Assembly (NCBI RefSeq): GCF_025264685.1
Contig: NZ_CP073721.1
Span: 7,953,501 to 8,017,500, forward strand
Reading direction: 5' to 3'
DNA length: 64,000 nt
Origin: Dactylosporangium roseum
GTDB taxonomy: Bacteria; Actinomycetota; Actinomycetes; Mycobacteriales; Micromonosporaceae
Notes under the pieces: model-generated
The model's input: the letters and a program-made list of their open reading frames with translations, nothing else
Told to the model about the DNA's origin: nothing
The model's database searches: none
Shown here: positions 8,851 to 18,024 of the stretch, in pieces
Layout: each line of letters opens with the position of its first letter
Position numbering within the stretch: position 1 is the stretch's first letter
Program-made: the position numbers and the translations under genes

Positions 8851-9852
8851 ATGATCCGTCTTTTCGCGAGCCGGGAAGATCTGTTGCGGTGTCGCTTCGG
8901 TATTTCCCCGCTGTGGGAGACAGTTTCGGCTCTGCGGCTCGTGCTCGGACGCACCACCCTGCCCAGCAGCGCCGTCGTGGCTGGGTGGGGAGATGGGCTG
9001 GTGTCGTCCGTCCTTGGCGATATTGATGTCGAACTGTTGAAGCCGTTGTTTCCCCGCCAGGGTTACGTTCCGGACTTCCTCACTCCGCCGCCGCAGGCGC
9101 TGGAGGTCGACATCGAGCATGAGCTACAACGGGTTGCTCGAGTGCCCGATGAACGGTTTGCCGCCGAGGTCGACCGTGCGGCACGCCAGAGCGGCACGTG
9201 CGGCAAAGATCTGATCAGGAATCTCGGCACGCGACGCAGTCCGCAGGAGCAGGTGGTCCATCTGCTGCGTTCCTGTTGGCGGCGGCTGCTGGAGGCACGC
9301 TGGTTGGATATCCGCGAATTGCTCCTGGCCGACGTTTCCTACCGCAGCCGGCGCTTAGCACAAGGCGGCCTCGCCCTGTTGTTTGAGGACCTGCACGCGG
9401 ACGTGTCGTGGCGTGATGGCGAGGTCCACGTTCGGCACCCGTCTTCGGACACGCGATCCTTGGCCGGCTCGGGATTGTTACTCATGCCGAGCCTCTACAA
9501 CAGCCCGAAAGTGTCCGTGTACGTCGACGAGCCTTGGCAGTCCACCATCATCTACCCCGTGCGCGGCGCGGGCGCCTTGAAGAGGGCGGTCGCCGGCCCT
9601 GCCTTGGGGCGGCTGGTCGGCGCGGCACGGGCGAATGTGCTGCGGCAGGTGGCGGCACCGAAGACGACCACGGGTATCGCCGAGGTGCTCGCGCTCAGCT
9701 CGGCGACCGTGTCATTTCACCTACGGGCGCTGCTTGAGGCCGGGCTTGTGGAAAGGGAGCGGGTCGGGCGCCTGGTGCTGTACACGCAGACGCCTCTGGG
9801 TGCGGCACTCGTGAACGCCTCCGATTTGAACCACGTCGAAAGCTCGCCCTAG
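8851..9852 (+). CDS. ArsR-type winged-helix transcriptional regulator (DUF5937-like)
   Basis: The 333-residue reading from the ATG at 8851 starts with MIRLFASREDLLRCRFGISPLWE, the usual opening of DUF5937-type regulators. A GTG at 8788 would add 21 residues of poor quality, and a purine-rich GGAGAGCGGCGG lies upstream of 8851. The DNA-binding winged helix is C-terminal (TTTGIAEVLALSSATVSFHLRALLEAGLVERERVGRLVLY). No cysteine metal site is apparent. Twenty bases downstream begins an MFS gene followed by two peptidase genes, so it probably controls these or senses their substrate (inference). Confidence 0.8.
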   Translation: MIRLFASREDLLRCRFGISPLWETVSALRLVLGRTTLPSSAVVAGWGDGLVSSVLGDIDVELLKPLFPRQGYVPDFLTPPPQALEVDIEHELQRVARVPDERFAAEVDRAARQSGTCGKDLIRNLGTRRSPQEQVVHLLRSCWRRLLEARWLDIRELLLADVSYRSRRLAQGGLALLFEDLHADVSWRDGEVHVRHPSSDTRSLAGSGLLLMPSLYNSPKVSVYVDEPWQSTIIYPVRGAGALKRAVAGPALGRLVGAARANVLRQVAAPKTTTGIAEVLALSSATVSFHLRALLEAGLVERERVGRLVLYTQTPLGAALVNASDLNHVESSP

Positions 9853-9872
9853 CGTGTCGTGGCTGCGACGGT

Positions 9873-11120
9873 GTGCGCATGCCATGGGCGCGGACACGGC
9901 CGCCGGCACACGACCCAGTTGTCGCCAGCGGCCCCTCTTGTAAGAGCACCAGATCCATCCGCCGCGGCGTCACGGCATACCGGATTCTGCTGGTGGCCGT
10001 TTTCTGCAACTTCGTAGCGATTGGCTCTCTGGTGCCGGCCATACCCCGCTACGTAGCTCAAACCATCGGCGGGCCGGAGGCGGTCGGTTTCGTCGTGGGC
10101 GCGTTCGGAGCCGCCGCACTGCTCGGTCGTCTGCTTCTGACGGCTACCACCCTACCGTGGTCATCGCGCGCCAGTGTCGTGGGTGGATCGGCGCTGCTGC
10201 TCATGTCCAGCTTGATCCTGCTGGTGCGCCCGGCCGCGGGACTGACCGTGGCCTCGCGGGTTCTCGCCGGGTTAGGCGACGCGCTGTTTCTCACCGCGGC
10301 GTTTGCCGCGATGTATGGCCTGCTGGCGGCACGGGACGCTACGCGAGCCGTCACGCATATGACAATGACGATCTATCTCGGACTGATCGCGGGTCCGCTC
10401 CTGCAAGAGCCGCTGTACCGGTCCGGCGGGTTCCAGATGGTATTTGCCTTCAGCGTCGCCGGATCGGCCGCCGCTCTGGCCGCATGCGCGATCCTGCCGG
10501 GTCGACGCACCGATGAGACACACACGCCCCAATTGCGGCCCGACGGCACCGCAGAGCGACCCAGCGGCCGACGCCAGAGCGCCTACGCGGCCGCGCTGAC
10601 GCTCGTCATCTCATCCGGGGCCGCCGCATTCGCCACTGTCCTGCCACTCCAGACCGCTGCGAGCGGGAGCGATGTCGCTGTGGAGTACGCCGTCGTGGCG
10701 AGCACCACCCTCGTGCTCCGCCTGGTCGCCTCCGGGCGAGTTGGTCGGCTACCCGTCAGGGCTCTCATCGTTGCGTCCGCCGCGACAACAAGTGCCGGTC
10801 TTGTAGTGATCGCCTTCGGCGCGGGTCTCGCTCGGCTCGCGGGTTGTGCTCTGCTCGGGACCGGACAGGCGTTTGTCTTTCCGATTCTGCTGGATACGGC
10901 GGTACGCGGGAGCCCCGCACACCGCCGGACGCGGGTGATCGCGCTGCTCACAGGTGCCTACGACGCCGCGTTCATCTTGGGTCCCGTCCTCGGCGGGCTG
11001 ATCGTGGCCGCCAAGGGCGTGCCTACAGCGTTGATCGTCATGGCGGGCGTCGTTGCCGTTGGCGCCTGCCTCACCCCCGCCTTGGCTCCGAACATCCGCC
11101 CCACCGTCAAGGAGACATGA
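9873..11120 (+). CDS. Major facilitator superfamily transporter
   Basis: The product is about 415 residues with roughly twelve hydrophobic spans, split by a charged central loop (GRRTDETHTPQLRPDGTAE) as in MFS carriers. The first span (RILLVAVFCNFVAIGSLVPAIPRYV) carries the common PxxPRY turn. The start is uncertain: the GTG at 9873 gives a 33-residue polar leader, and a later start near the first span is possible. The gene lies between the ArsR-type regulator and two peptidase genes, with the next ribosome-binding site (AAGGAGA) inside its last codons. It probably moves a peptide-like or drug-like compound handled by the peptidases. Confidence 0.85.
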   Translation: MRMPWARTRPPAHDPVVASGPSCKSTRSIRRGVTAYRILLVAVFCNFVAIGSLVPAIPRYVAQTIGGPEAVGFVVGAFGAAALLGRLLLTATTLPWSSRASVVGGSALLLMSSLILLVRPAAGLTVASRVLAGLGDALFLTAAFAAMYGLLAARDATRAVTHMTMTIYLGLIAGPLLQEPLYRSGGFQMVFAFSVAGSAAALAACAILPGRRTDETHTPQLRPDGTAERPSGRRQSAYAAALTLVISSGAAAFATVLPLQTAASGSDVAVEYAVVASTTLVLRLVASGRVGRLPVRALIVASAATTSAGLVVIAFGAGLARLAGCALLGTGQAFVFPILLDTAVRGSPAHRRTRVIALLTGAYDAAFILGPVLGGLIVAAKGVPTALIVMAGVVAVGACLTPALAPNIRPTVKET

Positions 11121-11121
11121 C

Positions 11122-12333
11122 ATGGAACGACTTCTCGAACACTATGCCGCGGTCCTGCTCGACGTTGCTCTGCCGCTGCGCGCCGGCCAGGACCTCGCGA
11201 TAAACGCCCAGCGGGAGCACGCCCCGCTGGTACACGCCTTGGCCGACGCGGCTTATCGCCGCGGCGCTCACTACGTCGATGTGTGGTACTGGGAGCCGCA
11301 CACAAAACGGGCGAGGATCGAGCACGCCGCCGAGGACACGCTCGCCTGGACCCCACCGTGGCTCGATGTCAGGTATGAGGAGCTCGCCGCGAACGCCGGC
11401 GCTCTGATCAACATCGTCGGCGATCCCGAACCCGATCTACTGACCGGGTTGCCGCCCCGCAGAGCAGGCCTTGACCAGATGCCGGCACTCGGTAGTCGTT
11501 TCCGCGTCCAGTCCCGCGGGCAGGTTTCCTGGACGTTCGCCTGCTATCCCAACGAGGCATGGGCTCGCCGGGTATACGGCACGCCAGACCTGGAGCGCAT
11601 GTGGCGCGACATCGCGGCGATGATACGCCTCGATCAGCCCGATCCCGCGGCTGCCTGGCAGGACCATTTGGCTCGGCTACGGGACCGTGCCGCGCGCCTG
11701 ACCGAACACCGATTTGACCGGATACGCTTCCGCGGCCCTGGAACCGATATCGAGTTGGGGCTTATCGCGGGTGCGTCTTGGGAGATCAGTGAGCTGCTGG
11801 GTCCAAGGGGTGAGCCCAACGTGCTCAACCTGCCGACCGAGGAGGTGTATACCACCCCCCATAGGGCACGGGTGAACGGCGTTGTCTCCAGCAGTATGCC
11901 CCTCGCGCTCCGCGGTGTGGTCGTCGAGGATCTGCGGCTCTCCGTCAAGGACGGCAAGATCGTAGCGGTGGACGCAGCGCAGGGCAGCGACGCGGTCCGC
12001 GCTCAGCTCGAACACGACCAGGGTGCCGCCTACTTCGGTGAGGTGGCGCTTGTCGACGGGTCCTCTCCAGTTCGCAAGGCCGGCGTGTGCTTCTACGAGA
12101 CGCTGTTGGACGAGAACGCCGCCTCGCACCTCGCCTGGGGCGGCGGCATCCCGTCCGTCCTACCCGACTGGCGCGACCTGGACGACGCGGAACTGAGCCG
12201 GATCGGGGTCAACCAGAGCAGCGTGCACACCGATTTCATGGTCGGCGGCCCCGACGTGGAGGTCTTCGGCATTCGGGAAGACGGGTCGGGCACCGCGATC
12301 ATGGCAGGTGAGGATTGGTTGCTCGCGTCGTGA
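11122..12333 (+). CDS. M29-family metallo-aminopeptidase (aminopeptidase T/PepS-like)
   Basis: The start ATG at 11122 follows AAGGAGA by 7 bases, one base after the MFS stop. The 403-residue length is normal for M29 peptidases. The metal site residues can be placed: Glu241 in NLPTEEVYTTPH, Glu307 in GEVALVD, His336 in ENAASHLAWG, and His369/Asp371 in NQSSVHTDFMVG. These enzymes remove N-terminal residues using two metal ions in the cytoplasm. The gene is coupled to the next one by a GTGA overlap. With the MFS carrier it suggests uptake and breakdown, or detoxification, of a peptide. Confidence 0.92.
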   Translation: MERLLEHYAAVLLDVALPLRAGQDLAINAQREHAPLVHALADAAYRRGAHYVDVWYWEPHTKRARIEHAAEDTLAWTPPWLDVRYEELAANAGALINIVGDPEPDLLTGLPPRRAGLDQMPALGSRFRVQSRGQVSWTFACYPNEAWARRVYGTPDLERMWRDIAAMIRLDQPDPAAAWQDHLARLRDRAARLTEHRFDRIRFRGPGTDIELGLIAGASWEISELLGPRGEPNVLNLPTEEVYTTPHRARVNGVVSSSMPLALRGVVVEDLRLSVKDGKIVAVDAAQGSDAVRAQLEHDQGAAYFGEVALVDGSSPVRKAGVCFYETLLDENAASHLAWGGGIPSVLPDWRDLDDAELSRIGVNQSSVHTDFMVGGPDVEVFGIREDGSGTAIMAGEDWLLAS

Positions 12334-14120
12334 AGGCAGTCGACCTGAACGCTCGTCCGGCACAGTGGCTGCAGGAGCCTCCGGCGATGGCGCAGGCCCT
12401 ACACGACGGAAGCGTCATCTGGGAGGACGTGGACGACAACGGCGACTCCTGGCTGCTGCGATCCACCACGGCAGGCCGCACCGACGACGTGCTGTCCGGT
12501 ATCCGGCCGGGCAGCAACCTGTACGGGTACGGCGGCGGCGCGTGGCTTATGAAGGGTCGACAGATCGTCTACGTCGACAAGGCCACGCAGCAACTGTTCG
12601 CAAGCCGACCCGACGGAGTGACGACGGCGCTGACCAGGGCCGCACCGCCAGGCTCCGTCCACCTCGGTGACCTGGCGTGCGGACACCCCGGCCGCGCCGA
12701 GGTGATGGCAGTCCGCCACCTTCCGGCCAGCGGTCGCTCTCAGATCATCTCCGTTGACACCACAGGGCGTGGCGAGACCATCCTGGTCGACCGCGAGGCC
12801 TGCCTGGCATGGCCGACGGCGTCACCAGACGGCCACCGTCTCGCCTGGGTGGAGTGGCTACCTCCCGACATGCCCTGGGACCGATCCCGGCTGATGATCC
12901 TGGACACCCGCGACGGCATCATGCGCTCGGTACTTGCCGAAGAGGAAGCCGTCAGCGATCCGCTCTGGAGCCGGGAGCACGGACTCACCGCCACAACTGA
13001 CAGGACCGGCTGGTGGCTACGATGGTCCGTCCCATTCGACGGCACTGATCCACACCCGCTCATCGTCGCCCGCACCGACATGGCCATGCCAAGGTGGTCC
13101 GCTGGACAGCGCTCTGCCGCCACCGTCGACGGTGGCACAGCCGTCGTGCACGGCGCGAGCACAAGCAGGCTCGGACTCATCGCATCCGGCGCCGGTAACC
13201 TCACCCCGCTCGGGCCGTCCAACCTGATCTGGCAGCCATACCTACATGCTTCCGGCCGCTATCTTGCCGGCATCGCCGGATCCGAGGAATCCGGCTGGGA
13301 CGTCGCCGTCCTCGACCTACGTAGCGCTCGGCTCCGCATGGTGGGGCGACGGGCACCGCAAACCGCCCTGCCGGCCGCCGAAGTGCATCGTTTTCACTCC
13401 GACGGCCGATCCGTCGAGTGCATCCTCAACACACCCAACGGGCACGGCCCGTTCCCTGCCGTAGTCTTCGCGCACTCCGGGCCCACCGCACATGCTCAGG
13501 TCGTCCGCGACCGGGAGGTTGACGCCCTGCTCACCCACGGCATCGCTGTCATCCGCGTGAATTACACCGGCTCAAGCGGCTATGGGAGAGATTTCAGGCA
13601 TGCGCTGTACGGGCAATGGGGGCGGGCCGACGTGCAGGACTGCATCCGCGCCGTGGACCATCTCGCGAGACTGGGCCGAGTGGACGGGCAGCACGTAGCC
13701 ATCCGCGGAAAAAGTGCCGGCGGATGGACCGCCATGCACGCCGCCGCCACAGATCGCTTCCGCGCTGCGGTCGCCTACTACGGCGTCAGCGACGCGCACC
13801 TGCTCTCCACGACCACGCACCCTTTCGAACGCGGATACGTGCGCCGCCTGGCCTTTGACGGCAAGGACCATTGGTTCGCCAGCCCGCTACAAACGGTAGA
13901 CGCAGTGAAATGCCCGGTACTGCTGGTACAGGGTGACGAGGATCAAGTCGTACCAATCGAACAGGCTCAGATGTACGCACAGGCCCTATGGCGCCGCCAG
14001 CGCGACTGCCGTCTTCTGATCCTGCCGGGCGAGGGGCACGGCATACGGGCCCACGCCGCCCGGGAACTCGCCATACAGGCCGAAACGGATCTCTACCAGA
14101 GAATGCTACTGCAATCCTGA
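12330..14120 (+). CDS. S9-family (prolyl oligopeptidase/acylaminoacyl-peptidase-like) serine peptidase
   Basis: The GTG at 12330 overlaps the M29 stop (GTGA). The 596-residue protein has an N-terminal beta-propeller-like half (repeated W/D-rich strands to about residue 350) and a C-terminal alpha/beta-hydrolase. The catalytic triad is Ser462 in GKSAGGW, Asp538 in GDEDQVVP and His570 in GEGHGIR. No signal peptide is visible, so it acts in the cytoplasm, cutting short peptides admitted by the propeller. Together with the aminopeptidase upstream it could fully degrade a small peptide. A perfect 12-bp hairpin follows 30 bases downstream. Confidence 0.92.
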   Translation: MKAVDLNARPAQWLQEPPAMAQALHDGSVIWEDVDDNGDSWLLRSTTAGRTDDVLSGIRPGSNLYGYGGGAWLMKGRQIVYVDKATQQLFASRPDGVTTALTRAAPPGSVHLGDLACGHPGRAEVMAVRHLPASGRSQIISVDTTGRGETILVDREACLAWPTASPDGHRLAWVEWLPPDMPWDRSRLMILDTRDGIMRSVLAEEEAVSDPLWSREHGLTATTDRTGWWLRWSVPFDGTDPHPLIVARTDMAMPRWSAGQRSAATVDGGTAVVHGASTSRLGLIASGAGNLTPLGPSNLIWQPYLHASGRYLAGIAGSEESGWDVAVLDLRSARLRMVGRRAPQTALPAAEVHRFHSDGRSVECILNTPNGHGPFPAVVFAHSGPTAHAQVVRDREVDALLTHGIAVIRVNYTGSSGYGRDFRHALYGQWGRADVQDCIRAVDHLARLGRVDGQHVAIRGKSAGGWTAMHAAATDRFRAAVAYYGVSDAHLLSTTTHPFERGYVRRLAFDGKDHWFASPLQTVDAVKCPVLLVQGDEDQVVPIEQAQMYAQALWRRQRDCRLLILPGEGHGIRAHAARELAIQAETDLYQRMLLQS

Positions 14121-14150
14121 TCTGCGGCCTTGCCAGGGCGTTGAACGCGA

Positions 14151-14183
14151 CGCTCCCCGTGCCGTGGTTCAGCACGGGGAGCG
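14151..14183. terminator. Hairpin terminator between convergent peptidase genes
   Basis: CGCTCCCCGTGC and GCACGGGGAGCG form a perfect 12-bp stem with a 9-base loop. It sits between the stops of two convergent genes (14120 and 14215) and has no T-tract, as is usual in actinomycetes. It can serve both directions. Confidence 0.85.
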
Positions 14184-14214
14184 CCGTGGAGTTGGTGCGG
14201 TTAGAGGTTAGTGA

Positions 14215-16779
14215 TTAGTAGCGGGTGCTGACGGTGACGCCCGAGCAGGCGGTCTTGCCGTACAGGCTGATGTAGTTGTAGCCGGCGGGCGGGTTGGTGA
14301 TGGTCAGGGTCTCGGCGTTGGTGGTGCCGGTGGACGACCGGGTGTAGCTGCTGGTCGTCGCCCAGCTCGACGAGTTGTAGTACAGGTCGCAGTTGCCGGT
14401 GCCACCGCTGACGGTGATGGTCAGGCTGGTCACCCCGGACGGCAGGTAGGCGTACAGGTAGTCGTAGTTGCCAGCCGTGGCGGAGCGGTTGGAGCGCTGG
14501 CAGTTGCGGCCGAGCGTGCGGGCGTCGGAGCCGGTGCACTCCGGCAGCGTGGTGCCGCCGCCGGTGGAGACCGAGATCGACCGGCTGGTCGTGGCGGTGG
14601 CGCCCTGGTTGTCGGTGACCTTCAGGGTGACCGTGTAGGTGCCGGCCGTGCTGTAGGTCTTGCTCGGGTTGGTGGCGGTGGAGGTGGTGCCGTCGCCGAA
14701 GCTCCACTGGCGGGACGCGATGCTGCCGTCGCTGTCGGTGGACAGGTCGGTGAAGCTGGCGGTGAGCCCGGTCGCCGAGACGTTGAACGACGCGGTCGGC
14801 GGCTGGTTGGTCGGTGGGGTGGTTGTACCGCCGCAGTCACCGGTCGAGCAGCGGGTCAGCCACGCGTAGAAGTCCGAGTCGTACCGGCTGCCGATGGTGT
14901 TGGTCAGGTACGTGCGGGCGGTGGTGAACGCCCCGGTCCGGTAGTAGCCCAGCACGGTCATCATGTCGGAGCGGTGCGACTGGAGCATGTACCGCACGGC
15001 CAGGTAGCCCCAGTTGTAGATCCGGGTCTGGTCGTGGCTGTACGTGGTGTCGAACAATGTCCGCAACGTGTACGTGTGGTAGCCGGCCTGCGTCTGCGCA
15101 CTGGTGTAGGCCACGTTGCGGTACGAGTACGAGATGTACTCGGCGAAGCCCTCGATCCACCAGATGGTCGGCGTGGTGATGTTCGCGTTGAAGTCGCCGT
15201 ACATGTTGTAACGGCCGTCGAGGTAGTGCGTGTACTCGTGGTTGAGGTTCCAGATCTGGAAGGTCGGGCGCACCCACTCGGCCTCGTAGGCGATGAACCG
15301 CGCCTGGTTGTTCGGGTCCGACGGGTTGCCCTCCAGGTACATACCGCCGTTGTTGGTGTCGATGCCGTAGATCGCACCGGCGTAGGTCTGGTAGTCGGTG
15401 CTGGAGTCGAACACCACGACCTCGATGTCCGTGTTCACGTCACCGGAGACCGGGCCGGGGTCGGACACCACGCTGTGGAAGTACGCGTCCTGCGACAGCA
15501 GGCTGCTGCAGGACGAGCTGAGCTCCGAGGAGGTCATGCTCTGCGCGATAATCTTGATGGACGAGCTGCAGGTGTAGTTGATCGGCAGCACCGAGCTGGT
15601 AAGCCGGGCGGAGAGGTTGCAGGTGTTGTAGTAGCTGCAGTTCGCCGCGTCGTAGTACTGCGTCATCTCGGCCACGCCGACCCACAGCGGTGCGGTCCGG
15701 CCGGTCATGCTGCTGCTGTTGAGCAGCCCGAGCACCTGCGGCCGGACGGTGGACTGCAGCGCCGTCTCCTGGAGGAACCGGCCCAGCTCCCGACCCGCGT
15801 TCGAGGTCAGGTAGCCGTTGTCGGTGCCGAGCAGGTCGAGGTGGCTCTGGGCGAAGTTGTACAGGTTGTTCAGCACGGTCCGGTCGGACTGCACCGCGGT
15901 GACGAACGCGGGGACCTGGTGGCCCCGGAACAGCACGGTGTAGACGTTGTTGATCGCGTTGAGCATGTACCACGACGTGTTGTAGGACGTGTTGTAGTTC
16001 GTCAGCAGGCGGTTGACGACGTACAGGTAGCGGGCGTTCTCCTGGGCGCTGTCGATCAGCGTGACCGCCTCGGCGAGGGTCTCACCGTTGGCGTCGGTGA
16101 CGTCCCAGGCGTGCGAGCTGGCGAAGAACGCGTCCAGGCCCGACCGGATGGCCGTCTGCAGCGACGCCCCGTAGGTACCCACCGAGGTGTCGTACCACTG
16201 CACGTAGTAGCCGGCACGTAGGTACAGCACCAGTTGCGGCATGCCCGTGCTGGAGTTGCCGGGGTAGCTCGACGAACCGTCACGCACCGCATAGGCGACG
16301 GAGGTCATCTGCGCCTCGCGGAAGGCGTTGTAAGCGTCGCTGCCGGAGAGGCTGAACAGGCTGTTGATGCAGTCGATCGAGGACGCCTTGATCTGACTCA
16401 CCAGCGCCGATCCGCTACGGCTGGTGAAATCCGCGGCGCTACAGGTAGCCGCCGCCGCGAGGGACGTGCGGTCGGACGGGCGGGCCCGACGCGCGTTGTT
16501 GTCCTTCAGGTCGTAGTCGGTCCGGGTGGCGGTCTTCGACGACGGTTGCGGCGCGCGGCGGTTGGCCGGCTGCGCCTGCTTCGAGACGTGTTCGTCGCTG
16601 GTGGCCGGGTCGGCCGCGGTGGGCGGGGCCTGCGTGCTGTGGGGCGCGGCGGCCGCCCCGCCGGAGGGTACGGCCGGACCGGCGGCGGCCGGCACCGCCG
16701 CCAGCCCGCTCGCGAGAGCGAGCAGCAGCGCCGCGCCGGACAACCGGGCCATTCTTCGGCGGATCTGACTTGTGGTCAC
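14215..16779 (-). CDS. Secreted M9-family collagenase-like metalloprotease with PKD and PPC domains
   Basis: The GTG start at 16779 is preceded by AAGGAG. The 854-residue precursor has a signal peptide (RRRMARLSGAALLLALASGLAAVPAAA), a Pro/Ala-rich linker, and a peptidase M9 N-terminal plus catalytic region. The zinc motif HEYTH starts at His514, with the third ligand in WWIEGFAEYIS. A PKD domain (TASFNVSATGLTASFTDLST to TSRSISV) and a pre-peptidase C-terminal-like beta domain (GNCDLYYN to SGVTVSTRY) follow and probably bind collagen or another fibrous substrate. It is a stand-alone unit facing a shared terminator. Extracellular protein degradation is the likely role. Confidence 0.93.
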   Translation of the reverse strand: MTTSQIRRRMARLSGAALLLALASGLAAVPAAAGPAVPSGGAAAAPHSTQAPPTAADPATSDEHVSKQAQPANRRAPQPSSKTATRTDYDLKDNNARRARPSDRTSLAAAATCSAADFTSRSGSALVSQIKASSIDCINSLFSLSGSDAYNAFREAQMTSVAYAVRDGSSSYPGNSSTGMPQLVLYLRAGYYVQWYDTSVGTYGASLQTAIRSGLDAFFASSHAWDVTDANGETLAEAVTLIDSAQENARYLYVVNRLLTNYNTSYNTSWYMLNAINNVYTVLFRGHQVPAFVTAVQSDRTVLNNLYNFAQSHLDLLGTDNGYLTSNAGRELGRFLQETALQSTVRPQVLGLLNSSSMTGRTAPLWVGVAEMTQYYDAANCSYYNTCNLSARLTSSVLPINYTCSSSIKIIAQSMTSSELSSSCSSLLSQDAYFHSVVSDPGPVSGDVNTDIEVVVFDSSTDYQTYAGAIYGIDTNNGGMYLEGNPSDPNNQARFIAYEAEWVRPTFQIWNLNHEYTHYLDGRYNMYGDFNANITTPTIWWIEGFAEYISYSYRNVAYTSAQTQAGYHTYTLRTLFDTTYSHDQTRIYNWGYLAVRYMLQSHRSDMMTVLGYYRTGAFTTARTYLTNTIGSRYDSDFYAWLTRCSTGDCGGTTTPPTNQPPTASFNVSATGLTASFTDLSTDSDGSIASRQWSFGDGTTSTATNPSKTYSTAGTYTVTLKVTDNQGATATTSRSISVSTGGGTTLPECTGSDARTLGRNCQRSNRSATAGNYDYLYAYLPSGVTSLTITVSGGTGNCDLYYNSSSWATTSSYTRSSTGTTNAETLTITNPPAGYNYISLYGKTACSGVTVSTRY

Positions 16780-17039
16780 GCGATCTCCTTGGGGGTTTCG
16801 GCGAGCCGAAGGACGGACCAGCTCTCATGGTTACGGCCTTCTATGCACGGCTCGGCGGTGGACGCTAGCCACCACTGAAGATCGGCGACAAGAGATCCAT
16901 ATGGGAGGGTCAGGTTCGGCCGTGCCGAAGCTTTCTGCAGCCTTTACCGGTGGCTTGTCGGTACCGGCGCGGGGCAGGGGTCTGGGCGAGGGGGTTGTTT
17001 GCGCAGTTCAAGGGAGTTGTGACGACTACGCATCGTGCT

Positions 17040-17480
17040 TGCCCGCCGGCATCGGGGCCGTTGCGGGCGGCCTCGGTCCGGACGTCGTGCGTGAAGACCC
17101 CGGCCTGCAGACCGAACCGGGACCGGTCGACCGCGACGACGGCGACGACCGGACCGAAGACCTCGTCCGCTCAGACCTTCGCGTCCAAGGCCGCGCCGGC
17201 GAGAGCCGTTGGGGCGTAGGTCGTGCCGCCGCGCTGGCCGCCGGCGAGGACCTTCGCGCCGCCGGTCACCGCCTCCTCGACCCAGCGCTCGATCCGTTAC
17301 GCCGCAGGGAGATCGTCGGTGGCCTCGTCGGCCGGGTCGCCGGTCCGCAGCGCCTGCACGTGTGCGACGAGGCGCGCGACCAGGCCGTCCTAGACCGCGC
17401 GGTCGGCGTAGACGCGCTGAACCGAGACGCAGGACCGGCCGGCCTGGTAGCTGGCAAGCGTGGGGGCGTTGCGGCCACTG
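17040..17480 (-). pseudogene. Aldehyde dehydrogenase C-terminal remnant
   Basis: One minus-strand frame reads clear ALDH sequence interrupted by three in-frame stops. GRSCVSVQRVYADRAV matches the catalytic-cysteine region, then comes a stop, then VAHVQALRTGDPADEATD, a small deletion and stop, RIERWVEEAVTGGAKVLAGG, another stop, and ADEVFGPVV. The N-terminal NAD-binding half and a start are missing. Plus-strand frames across this stretch are antisense artefacts. The remainder of the 840-bp gap between the M9 protease start and the cupin gene shows no other gene. Confidence 0.85.
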
Positions 17481-17620
17481 CCCGCGGCGTTGTCCGCAGG
17501 CGACAGCGCATCGTCGTTCTTCGTTTCTATGGCAACCTGATCCAGTCGCAGATCGCCGCAAATCGCAGTACACGCGTCTCATCTGCTGCGCGGCGTCTCG
17601 AACCTGTCAAGCCGACCACG

Positions 17621-17953
17621 TCAGGGAGTCTTGGCGACGGTCAGCAGCGCGGCGGCGTCTTCGACGGCTTCCAGGCTGTGCCGGGCGGGCGGCACGATGA
17701 GCAGGTCCCCGGTTCTGCCCTCCCACGAAGTGTCGCCGCTGTGCAGCCGTACCCGCCCGCGCAGCACCAGCAGCGTCGCCTCGCCGGGATTTTCGTGCTC
17801 GGCCAGGGACGTGCCGGCGCGCAGTGCGATGAGGGTCTGGCGCAGGGCGTGTTCGTGTCCGCCGTAGAGGGTCTCGGCACTGCGGCCGGTATTGGATGCG
17901 GTCGCACGCTCCAGATGCTCGCGCACCCGGGCGTCAAGGGAGAGCTTCTGCAT
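17621..17953 (-). CDS. Small cupin-domain protein
   Basis: This 110-residue protein is a single cupin barrel. Motif 1 is represented by HENPGEATLLVLRGRVRLHSG and motif 2 by GDLLIVPPARHSLEAVEDA. His/Glu residues at the expected metal positions are partly kept (H-x-N-P-G-E-A and H in ARHSL). Such proteins sense small ligands or have simple enzymatic roles. It lies 71 bp downstream of the flavohaemoprotein gene on the same strand and is probably in the NsrR-controlled unit. Confidence 0.82.
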   Translation of the reverse strand: MQKLSLDARVREHLERATASNTGRSAETLYGGHEHALRQTLIALRAGTSLAEHENPGEATLLVLRGRVRLHSGDTSWEGRTGDLLIVPPARHSLEAVEDAAALLTVAKTP

Positions 17954-18024
17954 GGCACGGGCCTTCCGTTTCTGTCAGCAGTTCTGTCGATAGCGGACGC
18001 GAACGCGGCCACCGCCCGGACACT

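Noticed and set aside
14974..16221. Long plus-strand open frame opposite the M9 protease
   Set aside because: Its Val/Gly/Arg-rich product is the mirror of strong codon bias in the protease on the other strand; no motif or start context.
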